Shown here: in pieces, positions 9,422 to 18,042 of the stretch
Layout: the number at the start of each line of letters is the position of its first letter
How positions within the stretch are numbered: the first letter of the stretch is position 1
Source: Marinilongibacter aquaticus
GTDB taxonomy: Bacteria; Bacteroidota; Bacteroidia; Cytophagales; Spirosomataceae
Direction of reading: 5' to 3'
DNA length: 64,000 bases
NCBI RefSeq assembly: GCF_020149935.1
Contig: NZ_CP083757.1
Span: 3,249,501 to 3,313,500, forward strand
The notes under the pieces: generated by a model
What the model was told of the DNA's origin: nothing
The model's database searches: none
The model's input: the letters and a program-made list of their open reading frames with translations, nothing else
Program-made: the position numbers and the translations under genes

Positions 9422-10171
9422 TTACTGTTTGGGGAGCACTTCGGCCAACAGCGGGATCGTGTATTTCAAGCCTGTGCTCACCTCTTGGCACAATGCCCGC
9501 GTTCTTCTTTTTTCCAGTCTCTTAAATATTCGTTTTTTAAAGAGGAAACGTTGCCCGTCTTCCAGATCTTCCAACCTAAAACTAAACGTTTTCCCCGAAT
9601 CGAATAGTCTAAGGGCTTGTATTAATTGTGCATCACGAGTCGAAGAGGCCGGAGGGTTTTTCATGTGCTTCAGAAGCGGGCCCAAAACAGATGGAGGAAA
9701 TACCGTTTCGTTTAGCAGAGGTGTCATAAGTTTGCGGAAATAGGTTTTCCATTCCAAGCCATGCGGCTTGACCTTTTTTCTGGTATTCGGCGGAAAAGCA
9801 AGGCAAACTCTAAGATGGGCTACCTCGTGCAAATAGGTGATCAGGAAACTAAAGCGATTCAAATCGTGGTTCACACTGATGGTGTGCATGCCCTGTTCGA
9901 ATTTGTAATTGCCCAAACACGAACTGCGACTCTTCGAGATGGTGAAAGAAAACGGGTGTTCTTCCCAGAGAGCTACACAGTAGTCGAGTGCCATTTCGGG
10001 TACACGGGCGGCTATATTTTGCCTGAGCAGTGCACTGTTGAGTTTAACTTTTGACAATTGTCGAATTTTAAATGGCCTTTTTTTAATCGTTCGTCGGGTA
10101 AAAATAATGTAGAAAATTGGAAAAGCGACGGATAATGGACAGCAATAGAAAAGCAAAACGGACAAATCCAT
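9422..10171 (-). CDS. SprT-like zinc metalloprotein
   Basis: 249 residues if it starts at the ATG at 10171. The core has the SprT-like zinc motif LHEVAHL (His115, Glu116, His119 in this numbering) followed by PHGLEWKTYFRKLM, where the third His ligand is expected. Bacterial SprT-like proteins resemble the protease domain of eukaryotic SPRTN, and their substrates are largely unknown. The first ~38 residues look like a spurious hydrophobic extension, and the region overlaps the cysS promoter. A TTG start at 10057 (211 residues) is a good alternative and puts the family's usual N-terminus first. It is immediately upstream of porU (10 bases), so it is likely co-transcribed with the type IX genes. 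Confidence 0.8.
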   Translation of the reverse strand: MDLSVLLFYCCPLSVAFPIFYIIFTRRTIKKRPFKIRQLSKVKLNSALLRQNIAARVPEMALDYCVALWEEHPFSFTISKSRSSCLGNYKFEQGMHTISVNHDLNRFSFLITYLHEVAHLRVCLAFPPNTRKKVKPHGLEWKTYFRKLMTPLLNETVFPPSVLGPLLKHMKNPPASSTRDAQLIQALRLFDSGKTFSFRLEDLEDGQRFLFKKRIFKRLEKRRTRALCQEVSTGLKYTIPLLAEVLPKQ

Positions 10172-10179
10172 TAGCTTTG
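10172..10179 (+). promoter_or_regulatory. -7 element of the cysS promoter
   Basis: TAGCTTTG matches TAnnTTTG and ends 18 bases before the cysS ATG. No clear -33 TTG is visible. Confidence 0.55.
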
Positions 10180-10197
10180 CGTTGAATTTAGAAGTTT

Positions 10198-11685
10198 ATG
10201 AGAGAGATAAAGATTTTCAATACACTCAGCAGAAAAAAGGAAGTGTTCGAGCCGGTGGTCGAGGGCCACGTGGGATTGTATGTTTGTGGGCCAACTGTTT
10301 ACAACAATGTGCACTTGGGCAATGTGCGTACTTTCCTGACTTTCGACATCCTTTTTCGTTATTTGAAAAGTCTAGGATATAAAGTGCGTTATGTTCGCAA
10401 CATTACCGACGTAGGGCATTTGGTGGGCGATGGTGACGAAGGCGAAGATAAAATTGGTAAGATGGCCAAATTGGAAAAGCTTGAACCCATGGAAGTGGTG
10501 CAACGCTACACCAACGATTTCCATAAGGTTTTGGAAGAATTCAACTTTTTGCCACCCAGTGTGGAACCAACGGCCACTGGCCATTTGATAGAGCAGATTG
10601 AAGCGGTGAAAACCTTGATAGATAAAGGTCTGGCTTATGAATCCAAAGGATCGGTTTATTTCGATATTCACAAATACAATGAAGGTGGCGGAGATTACGG
10701 CAAACTATCGGGAAGGGTTTTGGAAGACCTTTTGAACGAAACCCGCGAATTGGATGGCCAGTCTGAGAAACGAAATCCTTTGGATTTCGCCATCTGGAAA
10801 AACGCATCGCCCGAACACATTATGCAATGGCCGAGTCCGTGGGGGATGGGCTTTCCGGGCTGGCATTTGGAGTGTAGCTGCATGAGCCAGAAATATTTGG
10901 GCGATCAGTTCGATATTCATGGCGGCGGAATGGATTTGAAATTTCCGCATCACGAATGTGAAATTGCCCAAGGTTCGAGCCTTACAGGGAAAGATCCTGT
11001 GAAATATTGGATGCACAGCAATATGCTTACTGTGAACGGGCAGAAAATGTCGAAGTCGTTGGGCAACAGTTTCTTACCGGCAGAGTTGTTTGCCGGAGCA
11101 CATGAATTGTTGGATCAAGCCTACAGCCCGATGACCGTGCGATTTTTTATGCTGCAATCGCAATACCGCAGTACACTCGACTTTTCGAATGATGCTTTGA
11201 AGGGCTCTCAGAAAGCGTTTAGAAGGTTGCTCAATGGCTTTCGTATCGTGAAAACACTTGAGTTTGAAGCAAGTGAAGCGGCTACTGATGAAAAGAAAAA
11301 AGCGGATGTAGAAAAGGCGATAGAAGGTTTCTACGATGCTTTGGGCGATGACCTGAACACAGCGGTGGGCATTGCTCATCTGTTCACAATGCTCAAGTAC
11401 ATCAATATGATTTACATGAACCAACTGTCTGCATCGGCATTGGGAGAAGACACTTTTCAGGCCTTGAAAGGAAAGTATATTCACTTTTTTACCGATATTT
11501 TGGGCTTGAAAGAAGAAGAAAATGGAACCGACGAGTCGGTTTTGAGGGGAATGCTCGAATTGTACAAGGAATACAAACTCAATCGGGCGTTTGATAAAGT
11601 AGACCAAATAAGGGCCTATTTTGCCGAAAACGGAATGGTGATCAAAGACCTCAAGCACCGTATCGACTGGGCTTGGGCTGAGTAA
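10198..11685 (+). CDS. cysS: Cysteinyl-tRNA synthetase
   Basis: 495 residues, full length for class I CysRS. It charges tRNA-Cys with cysteine in the cytoplasm. The zinc/ATP site begins at CGPTVYNNVHLGN (Cys30 as zinc ligand; HLGN is the HIGH signature at 39-42). The other zinc ligands appear in HLECSCMS and PHHECE. KMSKS is at 283-287. The C-terminal DALR-like helical domain follows and holds the anticodon-binding part. It is transcribed alone from a TAnnTTTG promoter divergent from the SprT-like gene. Confidence 0.97.
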   Translation: MREIKIFNTLSRKKEVFEPVVEGHVGLYVCGPTVYNNVHLGNVRTFLTFDILFRYLKSLGYKVRYVRNITDVGHLVGDGDEGEDKIGKMAKLEKLEPMEVVQRYTNDFHKVLEEFNFLPPSVEPTATGHLIEQIEAVKTLIDKGLAYESKGSVYFDIHKYNEGGGDYGKLSGRVLEDLLNETRELDGQSEKRNPLDFAIWKNASPEHIMQWPSPWGMGFPGWHLECSCMSQKYLGDQFDIHGGGMDLKFPHHECEIAQGSSLTGKDPVKYWMHSNMLTVNGQKMSKSLGNSFLPAELFAGAHELLDQAYSPMTVRFFMLQSQYRSTLDFSNDALKGSQKAFRRLLNGFRIVKTLEFEASEAATDEKKKADVEKAIEGFYDALGDDLNTAVGIAHLFTMLKYINMIYMNQLSASALGEDTFQALKGKYIHFFTDILGLKEEENGTDESVLRGMLELYKEYKLNRAFDKVDQIRAYFAENGMVIKDLKHRIDWAWAE

Positions 11686-11700
11686 TCACTTTCTTTCTTC

Positions 11701-12702
11701 TTACAGGTATTTTTCGATCAATTTGGTGGCCAGCTTGAATGGGAAACTGAGCAGGCTAGCAAATTGGCTGGGTGCTTTGTACTTTTCTAAAGGCTTCCCG
11801 AAATCGCAGGATAGCGTTTTCAATTCGTGGAAGTGATTGGCAGTTACTTGTTTTTCATAATCGCAATACAACTCGCGTAAATCAGGTCTGTTTTTCAGTG
11901 TAAATCGATTTTGTTTAGTAGCGATATTGTCCTCAATTGATGGGTTGAAAGTACTGAAGTGGAAGAAAATCAAGGGGTGTTCCGCATTTACAAAATATTC
12001 GCCATTCTTTTTGCTGAGCGTTCTTTCTTGAAGATTCCAATAGGCCATGTTCTTTCCCGGATCTTTATCCGTATACACCTTTTCGAAATAACTTGGGGCT
12101 AGGTTGCACCAAAGCTGATCAACAAAAAGGCCTTGACAAAGGTCGTGTCTGCATTGGGTGCTTAGCCTGTCGGCCCACCAGTTTATGAATCTTTTGGCAT
12201 TTTCAGAATGATTGATGGCCACAAAACCCAAATTGAATACACCGTGATTCAGGATATCGTGTTCATGAATAAAAAAATCGTCACGACTGTCTTCAATCGG
12301 CTTCGTAAGGTGAGGTGTAAGTACAATGTCTTGGCTATCAAGTCTATGTTCCAATTCGTTCAGGCTTCGGTACACGACAATGTCGGGATCGAAGAAGATG
12401 AACTTATCGGCTTCAGCATGTTTTTCGAATAGATATTGAAAATAGTAAGGCTTTGTGGCGGTGTTCAGTTCGATGATGTCGTAGTTCTCGTGCATCCAAT
12501 CGAGATTAGGAATGCCGATTTCTTCGACTTCAAGAATATTGTATTCCTGAAAGCTGAGCTTATACGGTTCGGGTATTTTGTCGAAATGGTCTGTTAGCCC
12601 GATGTAAAATCGGATTTCGGGATTGGTCTTTCGTAGCGAATCGGCCAAAGCTTTCGCTTGTGAAATGTAATTGTTCGAACAAATGGTAAAGGCAACCGTC
12701 AT
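11701..12702 (-). CDS. Glycosyltransferase with a GT-A-like fold
   Basis: 333 residues, cytosolic. It opens with VAFTICSNNYISQAKALADSLRKTNP, the first strand and helix of GT-A nucleotide-sugar transferases of the GT8-like type. FIFFDPDIVVYRSLNEL supplies the metal- and nucleotide-binding DPD motif. NHGVFNLGFVAIN and FVDQLWCNLAPSYF are typical acceptor and sugar-site regions. The donor and acceptor sugars cannot be told. It is likely involved in surface glycan synthesis; it has its own promoter and converges on cysS. Confidence 0.75.
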   Translation of the reverse strand: MTVAFTICSNNYISQAKALADSLRKTNPEIRFYIGLTDHFDKIPEPYKLSFQEYNILEVEEIGIPNLDWMHENYDIIELNTATKPYYFQYLFEKHAEADKFIFFDPDIVVYRSLNELEHRLDSQDIVLTPHLTKPIEDSRDDFFIHEHDILNHGVFNLGFVAINHSENAKRFINWWADRLSTQCRHDLCQGLFVDQLWCNLAPSYFEKVYTDKDPGKNMAYWNLQERTLSKKNGEYFVNAEHPLIFFHFSTFNPSIEDNIATKQNRFTLKNRPDLRELYCDYEKQVTANHFHELKTLSCDFGKPLEKYKAPSQFASLLSFPFKLATKLIEKYL

Positions 12703-12727
12703 GAATTCAACTGGATATAAAGGGATG

Positions 12728-12735
12728 CAAAACTA
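12728..12735 (-). promoter_or_regulatory. -7 element of the glycosyltransferase promoter
   Basis: On the minus strand this reads TAGTTTTG (TAnnTTTG), 25 bases ahead of the start codon. No well-spaced -33 TTG is seen. Confidence 0.45.
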
Positions 12736-12809
12736 ATGTTTTTCTTCAATATCGAATCTGTGCTTGCCGCAGCCCGAAAAGAAGGATACGGTGACAAAAA
12801 GAATTGACG

Positions 12810-13637
12810 CTACTTGTCGCCTTGCAAAACGCCTTGTGCAAGCCAATTGGCGATAGCCTGTCTGTTGTTGGGTATCAGCAGCCGTTTTTGGTCAAAAGGA
12901 TTGGAAATGTTGCCCAATTCGATATACACGGCCGTGGGAATGGTTTCACGCAACATCCACAAATTTCTAGATTCGACCACACCTTCATAGCCCCTGTCGT
13001 TTTGGTGTTTTTCGTATTGGTTTTTCACTGTGCGGTACAAGGTGTTTGCCAATGCATGGCCCGACGAACTTTGTGGATTGTGGTAGAAAAACACATCGAT
13101 TTTTTTCTGGTGATAACGTGAATCGACATGAGTGATAATTGTTTTTTGATGCGTATAACCCTTGTTCCGATTTTCGAAATACAGTTTGTTGATGGCTTCA
13201 CTGCGTTGTTTCAGGCGAGCTTTTTGGTTCAAAGGCATGTGTGCTCCACCCCAAACGGTTTCATCTTTATCCGGCAATAAAAATTGTTCATCGCGAATGC
13301 CGTCGTTTTCGTCTCTTGTGATCATATAGACCTTTGCTCCGTGGCCAATCAAGTTTCTGGCTAGACGTAAGCTTACATCGTAGGCGTACTCATCTTCGCA
13401 AAGCCATTTGCCGTCTTTTTTGTGCATTGCTCCGGGGTCTGGGCCGCCGTGGCCGCTTACAATATAGTAGACATGGCCTTTCAGTTCGGTGTCGAAAATC
13501 GGCGTTCTGGCATAATCTTTTCCAAAAATGGAATAGTTTACATAACGTAGGGCTTTACTGGGTTCTGAAGGGATTTCGCGGATAAACGAAAAGCACAGGA
13601 AGGCCACAACAATGGCCATTGCGGAAAATTTTTTCAT
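12810..13637 (-). CDS. N-acetylmuramoyl-L-alanine amidase (Amidase_3)
   Basis: 275 residues with an N-terminal signal/anchor helix. The Amidase_3 zinc fold cuts the bond between muramic acid and the stem peptide of peptidoglycan. Visible ligands are His in YIVSGHGGPDPGA, Glu in CEDEYAYDVSLRLA and His in IITHVDSRYH. The general-base Glu is in AVYIELGNISN. A loop of about 50 residues between the Glu and second His (from ITRDENDG to EAINKLYFENRN) is longer than in minimal AmiC domains and may cover the active site as a regulatory insert. It stands alone, divergent from the M28 gene. Confidence 0.9.
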   Translation of the reverse strand: MKKFSAMAIVVAFLCFSFIREIPSEPSKALRYVNYSIFGKDYARTPIFDTELKGHVYYIVSGHGGPDPGAMHKKDGKWLCEDEYAYDVSLRLARNLIGHGAKVYMITRDENDGIRDEQFLLPDKDETVWGGAHMPLNQKARLKQRSEAINKLYFENRNKGYTHQKTIITHVDSRYHQKKIDVFFYHNPQSSSGHALANTLYRTVKNQYEKHQNDRGYEGVVESRNLWMLRETIPTAVYIELGNISNPFDQKRLLIPNNRQAIANWLAQGVLQGDK

Positions 13638-13690
13638 TTTTTTACGGTTTATTAGAAAAGCAGGTTTAAACCTTTTTATTTCGAACTTTT

Positions 13691-13703
13691 GGGGCTCAGC
13701 CCC
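13691..13703 (+). repeat. Small GC-rich hairpin in the M28 gene leader
   Basis: GGGGCTCAGCCCC is a perfect 5-bp stem with a 3-base loop, 28 bases ahead of the M28 start codon in an otherwise AT-rich spacer. It is not followed by a U-tract, so it is not a terminator. Confidence 0.4.
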
Positions 13704-13730
13704 GCAGTTTTATTATTCAAATCTAAATAG

Positions 13731-14753
13731 ATGAACGCAAGAATCAAAATATGTGCGGCTCTCTTCTTCTCCACCTTGCTTTGGAATTGTGGAGGAAACA
13801 GCAGCAAAAGCACCCAAACCGAAGAGAAAAAGCCAACAATTGTACATGTGCCAACGCCAGATTTTGATAGCCAAGGGGCTTACGATAAAGTGCAAAAGCA
13901 AGTGGATTTTGGTTATCGGGTGCCCAATACTCCGGCACATAAGGCCTGCGGCGATTGGATTGTGGAACAAATGAAAGCCAATGGACTCGAAGTGATTGAA
14001 CAGCCTTTTGATGCGTTTTCATTCAGGGGTGAAAAGTTGAATGGACGAAACATTATTGCATCTTACAACCCAGAGGCCAAGAAACGAGTGCTTTTGGCCG
14101 CACATTGGGATACGCGAGCGGTGGCAGATCAAGATGACGAACAAAAGGACAAACCGATTCCAGGGGCCAATGATGCGGGCAGCGGGGTAGCGATTTTGAT
14201 TCAATTGGCACAAACAATCAATCAAGCGGCTGAAAAACCAAGTTTGGGCATCGATTATATCTTTTTTGATGTCGAAGATGGTGGAGCACCGGATAGCTAT
14301 ACAGGCAACCCGATGAACGAGTATTCAGGTTACCTGATGGGCTCAGATTATTGGTCGCAAAACTTGCACAAAGCAAATTACTCGGTGTATTACGGTATTT
14401 TGTTGGATATGGTTGGAGCGTCTGGTGCAACTTTCAGAAAAGAAGACACCAGCATGAAAGTAGCTCCCTCGGTGGTGAATAAAGTATGGGAAACGGCTTC
14501 GTCAAAAGGCTTTGGTACTTATTTTCTCGACCAAAGCGTGGGTGGTTTGCTGGATGATCATATCCCGGTGATCAAAAATGCAAAAATCCCTATGATCGAT
14601 ATAATCGACCTGAAAAACAGCGGCTCTCAAATGTTTTTCGACCATTGGCATACACACGAAGACAATATGGAGGCCATTGATAAAAATACGCTCGAGGCTG
14701 TAGGAGAAACACTTTTACAGGTGCTTTACGACGAAAATGGCCTTATGCAATAG
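13731..14753 (+). CDS. M28-family zinc peptidase / glutaminyl cyclase-like lipoprotein
   Basis: 340 residues. Lipobox LLWNC (Cys20). The M28 metal ligands are in order: His125 and Asp127 in AAHWDTRA, Asp148 in GANDAGSG, Glu182 in FFDVEDGG, and a C-terminal His in FDHWHTHEDNMEAI. The HWDTR and DHWHTHED signatures and the single-domain size match bacterial glutaminyl-peptide cyclotransferases of the M28 fold as closely as aminopeptidases. The protein would therefore either trim N-terminal residues or convert N-terminal Gln to pyroglutamate on exported proteins. Type IX cargo often starts with pyroglutamate after signal cleavage, so the latter is attractive, but it is inferred. Confidence 0.85.
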   Translation: MNARIKICAALFFSTLLWNCGGNSSKSTQTEEKKPTIVHVPTPDFDSQGAYDKVQKQVDFGYRVPNTPAHKACGDWIVEQMKANGLEVIEQPFDAFSFRGEKLNGRNIIASYNPEAKKRVLLAAHWDTRAVADQDDEQKDKPIPGANDAGSGVAILIQLAQTINQAAEKPSLGIDYIFFDVEDGGAPDSYTGNPMNEYSGYLMGSDYWSQNLHKANYSVYYGILLDMVGASGATFRKEDTSMKVAPSVVNKVWETASSKGFGTYFLDQSVGGLLDDHIPVIKNAKIPMIDIIDLKNSGSQMFFDHWHTHEDNMEAIDKNTLEAVGETLLQVLYDENGLMQ

Positions 14754-14772
14754 TGTTTAAAAAGCGTCAAAA

Positions 14773-14805
14773 AAAAGAAGGGCGACCCAACGGGTCGCCC
14801 TTTCT
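14773..14805. terminator. Bidirectional terminator after the M28 gene
   Basis: GGGCGACCC and GGGTCGCCC form a perfect 9-bp GC-rich stem with a 3-base loop. An A-run lies on one side and TTTCT on the other, between convergent genes. Confidence 0.85.
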
Positions 14806-14807
14806 GT

Positions 14808-15758
14808 TTATTTGATGGTGAAGCTGGTTGTTCCGATACGGTAGCCCTCTGAGTAGAGTTCGATACCGTAATCGCCAGATTCGTATTCCGCTCCACGGTC
14901 GTAGATGAAGTCTACGGTTTGCCCGTCGTTTGTGAACATAATGATTTGTTTGGCTGTGTACACCATTTCTTTTCCTCCAAAGGTGAACTTGCCGGAGCCG
15001 GTGGCCATGTCAGAAATCACATTGCCTTGGGGGTCGAGCAAACGCATGAAAACGACTTTGTTCTCCTTTTTGGTCAATGGGTTTTCAGCCAACTTGAAAG
15101 CCACTTTGATTTTGTCGACACGACGCGATTTGAACGCTTCGCCATCTCTTTCTTTTCCTTTTGAGTTGATGGCAGACACGGCGTAATTCAAAGGTTTTAG
15201 AGCCGAGGCCAAAGAAACCTTTTCGTTCAATTCGGCATTTTTTACATTGATCGCGTACACACTGTCTGTAAGTGTAGCCTTGGTATTTTCCAACTCTTCT
15301 TTCTCCGATTCGAGTACAGTTTTCTGCGAAATCAAGGTTTCGTTTTCATTGGTCAAAACCATGTTGGCTTCACGCAATTTCGAAATTTCGCCATCTTTTT
15401 GGTTCAGGGCGAGCTCGTAATTGGCTATTTTGTCCTGATACTCTTTTAAGCTTACGTTTTTCGAGTAGATAAGATTGCGTTTGTCTTTTTCCAGCTGGGC
15501 TTTCAATTCTTGCAATTCGCCTACTTGGCCTCCTAGGGCTGTCACTTCGGCAATTTTGTGATCAAGCTCACTGCTGATGGAATCGAGTTTTGTGTTGGTC
15601 AACATCAACTCACGGTTCACATCACTGACTTCAACTTCTTTCTGATCAACTTTCTGGGTTTCCTTGAAATACAAGTAACCAAAGATAGCGGCGATAGCAA
15701 CGGCCAAGATAAGGCCAGCTTTCAATACAGAGTTATTGTTTTTTTCTCTTTGTTCCAT
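14808..15758 (-). CDS. Membrane-anchored coiled-coil protein, unknown function
   Basis: 316 residues. One N-terminal transmembrane helix (about 13-31) follows a short Lys/Asn-rich head. A long heptad-rich coiled coil spans about 38-170 (repeated Leu/Glu/Lys), and a beta-rich C-terminal domain of about 110 residues begins at KPLNYAVSAINSKG. The C-terminal part contains KENKVVFMRLLDPQGNVISD and ends with TTSFTIK, the look of an immunoglobulin-like fold. The architecture is common in Bacteroidota and is often annotated as hypothetical. It would sit in the inner membrane with the coiled coil and sandwich domain in the periplasm. Function unknown. Confidence 0.85.
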   Translation of the reverse strand: MEQREKNNNSVLKAGLILAVAIAAIFGYLYFKETQKVDQKEVEVSDVNRELMLTNTKLDSISSELDHKIAEVTALGGQVGELQELKAQLEKDKRNLIYSKNVSLKEYQDKIANYELALNQKDGEISKLREANMVLTNENETLISQKTVLESEKEELENTKATLTDSVYAINVKNAELNEKVSLASALKPLNYAVSAINSKGKERDGEAFKSRRVDKIKVAFKLAENPLTKKENKVVFMRLLDPQGNVISDMATGSGKFTFGGKEMVYTAKQIIMFTNDGQTVDFIYDRGAEYESGDYGIELYSEGYRIGTTSFTIK

Positions 15759-15801
15759 TTTGTTATTTACTAATTGTATTTTTCAATTTTAATCTGATAA
15801 G

Positions 15802-15809
15802 CAAAATTA
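15802..15809 (-). promoter_or_regulatory. -7 element of the coiled-coil protein promoter
   Basis: The minus strand reads TAATTTTG (TAnnTTTG), 43 bases before the start codon. The rest of the 240-base divergent spacer is AT-rich with nothing else I can name. Confidence 0.45.
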
Positions 15810-15998
15810 CAGCTAATTTCGTGTCCTTAAATTTACTTTAAAATGTTGTACAAAAAATCATTCCCCTATACGCAAACGTATACTTTGGATTAAGCGTATT
15901 CGCGGTGTTTAAGTATCACAAATTCAATGTGTTTTGCAAAGAAGCTTTCATTTAAAGTTTGCAGAAAAAATTTAAGAAAAATTTAATATTTTCCACTC

Positions 15999-17018
15999 AT
16001 GGCTTTGATTTCGAAAAAAAAGATACCTTTTAAGATAGGCAATTCTTTACGAAAATACCTAAGTAAATGCGGTAGAGAGCGTGAATTGCCTTTACAATAT
16101 GCCGATTTACTGCGTTTCGACAATAGTTTTCCGCTTTTGGATAAAAACGGGAACGACACCTTGTGGGAGTCGGTAACCTATGCCCAAAACGAAATGCAGG
16201 ATATCTACGAAAACCTGAAAATCATTTATGCCGACCTGAAAACGGATGGTGACGCCAGCGTGATCGAGCACCTCGTGGTGGATCGGGTAGATATTTGCAC
16301 ATATGCAAATACTTCCCCATTTCGGGTAAGGATTATCAATCTGGTCAACGACAACTACGATTACTTTTATATAAAGAATGCCGATGCCTCCAGAATTTAC
16401 GGCTTGGAGTTGGAGCACTTGCTTTCACCGAACATCGTTTCCTATCTTACCAATCAGCAAACTTTGGTCGAAGAGCATATAATTGGTATTCCCGGCGATA
16501 TTTTCATGCAGCACCATTTGAACGATTTCAGGCTCAACCCTATACGCTTGGCCAAAGAGTTTGTGAAGTTCAACGAACGTTGCTTTGCTCGGCTTTTGGG
16601 CGATATGCATTCGTCGAATTTTGTTATCCTCACCACGCCGGATTTTGAAGATTTCCATTACCGCATTCGGGCCATCGATTTCGATCAGCAGTGCTACGAA
16701 GGCAGTAAATCGGTGTATATGCCGCAGTATTTCAAGCAAAACAACGCCATTATAGAAATGGGAATGAAATACATGACTTCGGAATCGGTACGGCAATACC
16801 AAAAAGAAGAACGGGCTTTGATTGCCCACAGAATCCAATCGGAAAAGCTACGCTTGAAAGATTTGATGAAAGTGCTGAAACACGATCAGATTTATTTGCC
16901 TGAAAATTTGATCCAGCTGAAAAACGAATTGAACGAACACCACCATTCAAAGGCTTTCAACAAGTGCCAAAGCATGGGCGAGGTGCTCGATTTACATTTG
17001 CAGTTGATCGTCGATTAG
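15999..17018 (+). CDS. Kinase-fold-like protein of unknown function
   Basis: 339 residues, no signal peptide. No family is recognised by name, but the order of motifs is that of the protein-kinase/aminoglycoside-phosphotransferase fold. A strand with Lys126 in YFYIKNAD is followed by a helix with Glu residues (GLELEHLLS), a hinge-like LVEEHIIG, then RLLGDMHSSNF. The last matches the catalytic loop G-D-x-H-x-x-N (Asp202, His204, Asn207) of APH-type kinases. IRAIDFDQQ (Asp227, Asp229) matches the metal-binding DFG/DFD. The C-terminal 100 residues are helical. The stop shares bases with that of the convergent DUF423 gene (17015-17018). It is probably an ATP-dependent kinase acting on a small molecule or protein. 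Confidence 0.8.
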   Translation: MALISKKKIPFKIGNSLRKYLSKCGRERELPLQYADLLRFDNSFPLLDKNGNDTLWESVTYAQNEMQDIYENLKIIYADLKTDGDASVIEHLVVDRVDICTYANTSPFRVRIINLVNDNYDYFYIKNADASRIYGLELEHLLSPNIVSYLTNQQTLVEEHIIGIPGDIFMQHHLNDFRLNPIRLAKEFVKFNERCFARLLGDMHSSNFVILTTPDFEDFHYRIRAIDFDQQCYEGSKSVYMPQYFKQNNAIIEMGMKYMTSESVRQYQKEERALIAHRIQSEKLRLKDLMKVLKHDQIYLPENLIQLKNELNEHHHSKAFNKCQSMGEVLDLHLQLIVD

Positions 17019-17386
17019 TCTTTCAGCACCGCTAAAAAGAGGAAAAGCCAGCCAAAAATAAAGGCCAGTCCGCCGATAGGGGCCACGGCTCCGAACATTT
17101 TGATGCCGCTGAAGCAAATGGCGTACAGAGAAAGACAGAAAATGACCGAACCGATGAGAAAGCTGTATCCGGAGAAGCGAATCCATTTGTGCTGGAATTT
17201 TTCACTCAAAATGCCCACCGCCAAGAGGGCCAAAGCATGGTAGAATTGATATTTGACGGCCGTCTCAAAAGTATCCGAAACGCCTTGGTTGAGCAGGAAA
17301 TCGTGCAAAGCGTGAGCTCCGAACGCTCCAAGGGCTACGGCCAGCAGGCCCAATACTGCTGCAGATTTTAAAAAGAGTTTGTTCAT
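17015..17386 (-). CDS. DUF423 family membrane protein
   Basis: 123 residues with four predicted membrane helices. The family signature is at the N-terminus, AVALGAFGAHALHDFL, and the end, FGAVAPIGGLAFIFGW, is also typical. DUF423 proteins (YgdD in E. coli) are of unknown biochemical role. The start codon overlaps the yggS stop by 4 bases (17383-17386), so it is translated in an operon with yggS and the MazG-like gene. Confidence 0.9.
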   Translation of the reverse strand: MNKLFLKSAAVLGLLAVALGAFGAHALHDFLLNQGVSDTFETAVKYQFYHALALLAVGILSEKFQHKWIRFSGYSFLIGSVIFCLSLYAICFSGIKMFGAVAPIGGLAFIFGWLFLFLAVLKD

Positions 17387-18042
17387 GATCGCGTACCGAA
17401 AATAGCACTTCCCACACGTATAAGCGTACTGCCCATTTCAATGGCAAGGGGCCAGTCGCCGCTCATGCCCATGGAAAGCTCTGTTAAATGATAATTTTTC
17501 GAATTGTTTATTTGGTCGAATTTCGCTTTAAGGCTTTTAAATTCCTCGGCTACTTGGCGTGTGTCGTCGGTTAAAGAGCTCATGCCCATCAAGCCTCGAA
17601 TTTCGATGTTTTCCAGATTTTTGGTTTCGTGGCTTTCCAGTATTTCGTCGAGTTCTTCAAAGTTCAGTCCCGTTTTTGTGTCTTCTTCTGCAATGTGCAC
17701 CTGAAGCAAGCAGGGGATTGTTCGCTCAAACTTTTTAGCCTGTTTGTTTATTTCCTTTAAAAGTTTGAAAGAATCCACCGAGTGAATCAGACTCACGAAA
17801 GGGGCGATGTATTTGACTTTGTTGCTTTGCAAATGGCCGATCATGTGCCATTCAATATCCTTCGGCAGCTCCTCCGCTTTGCCAACCAGCTCCTGTACAT
17901 AATTTTCGCCGAAGCGTTTGAAGCCGCTGCGGTAGGCTTCCATTATTTTCTCGTTCGATTGCCTTTTGGAAACCGCCACCAAGTGGGCCTTGTTTTTTAT
18001 CTTCTGCTCGATTTCGGCGATTTTAGCTCCGATTTCATGCAT
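17383..18042 (-). CDS. yggS: YggS/PLPBP family pyridoxal phosphate homeostasis protein
   Basis: 219 residues, single-domain fold-type III PLP protein. VAVSKRQSNEKIMEAYRSG contains the PLP-binding Lys in SKR. GENYVQEL, WHMIGHLQSNKV, HSVDS and the phosphate-binding LSMGMSGDW...GSTLIRVGSAIFG follow in order. YggS/PROSC proteins carry and buffer PLP in the cytoplasm and affect amino-acid and keto-acid balance. It is coupled to both neighbours by overlaps: 8 bases with the MazG-like gene and 4 bases with DUF423. Confidence 0.95.
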   Translation of the reverse strand: MHEIGAKIAEIEQKIKNKAHLVAVSKRQSNEKIMEAYRSGFKRFGENYVQELVGKAEELPKDIEWHMIGHLQSNKVKYIAPFVSLIHSVDSFKLLKEINKQAKKFERTIPCLLQVHIAEEDTKTGLNFEELDEILESHETKNLENIEIRGLMGMSSLTDDTRQVAEEFKSLKAKFDQINNSKNYHLTELSMGMSGDWPLAIEMGSTLIRVGSAIFGTRS

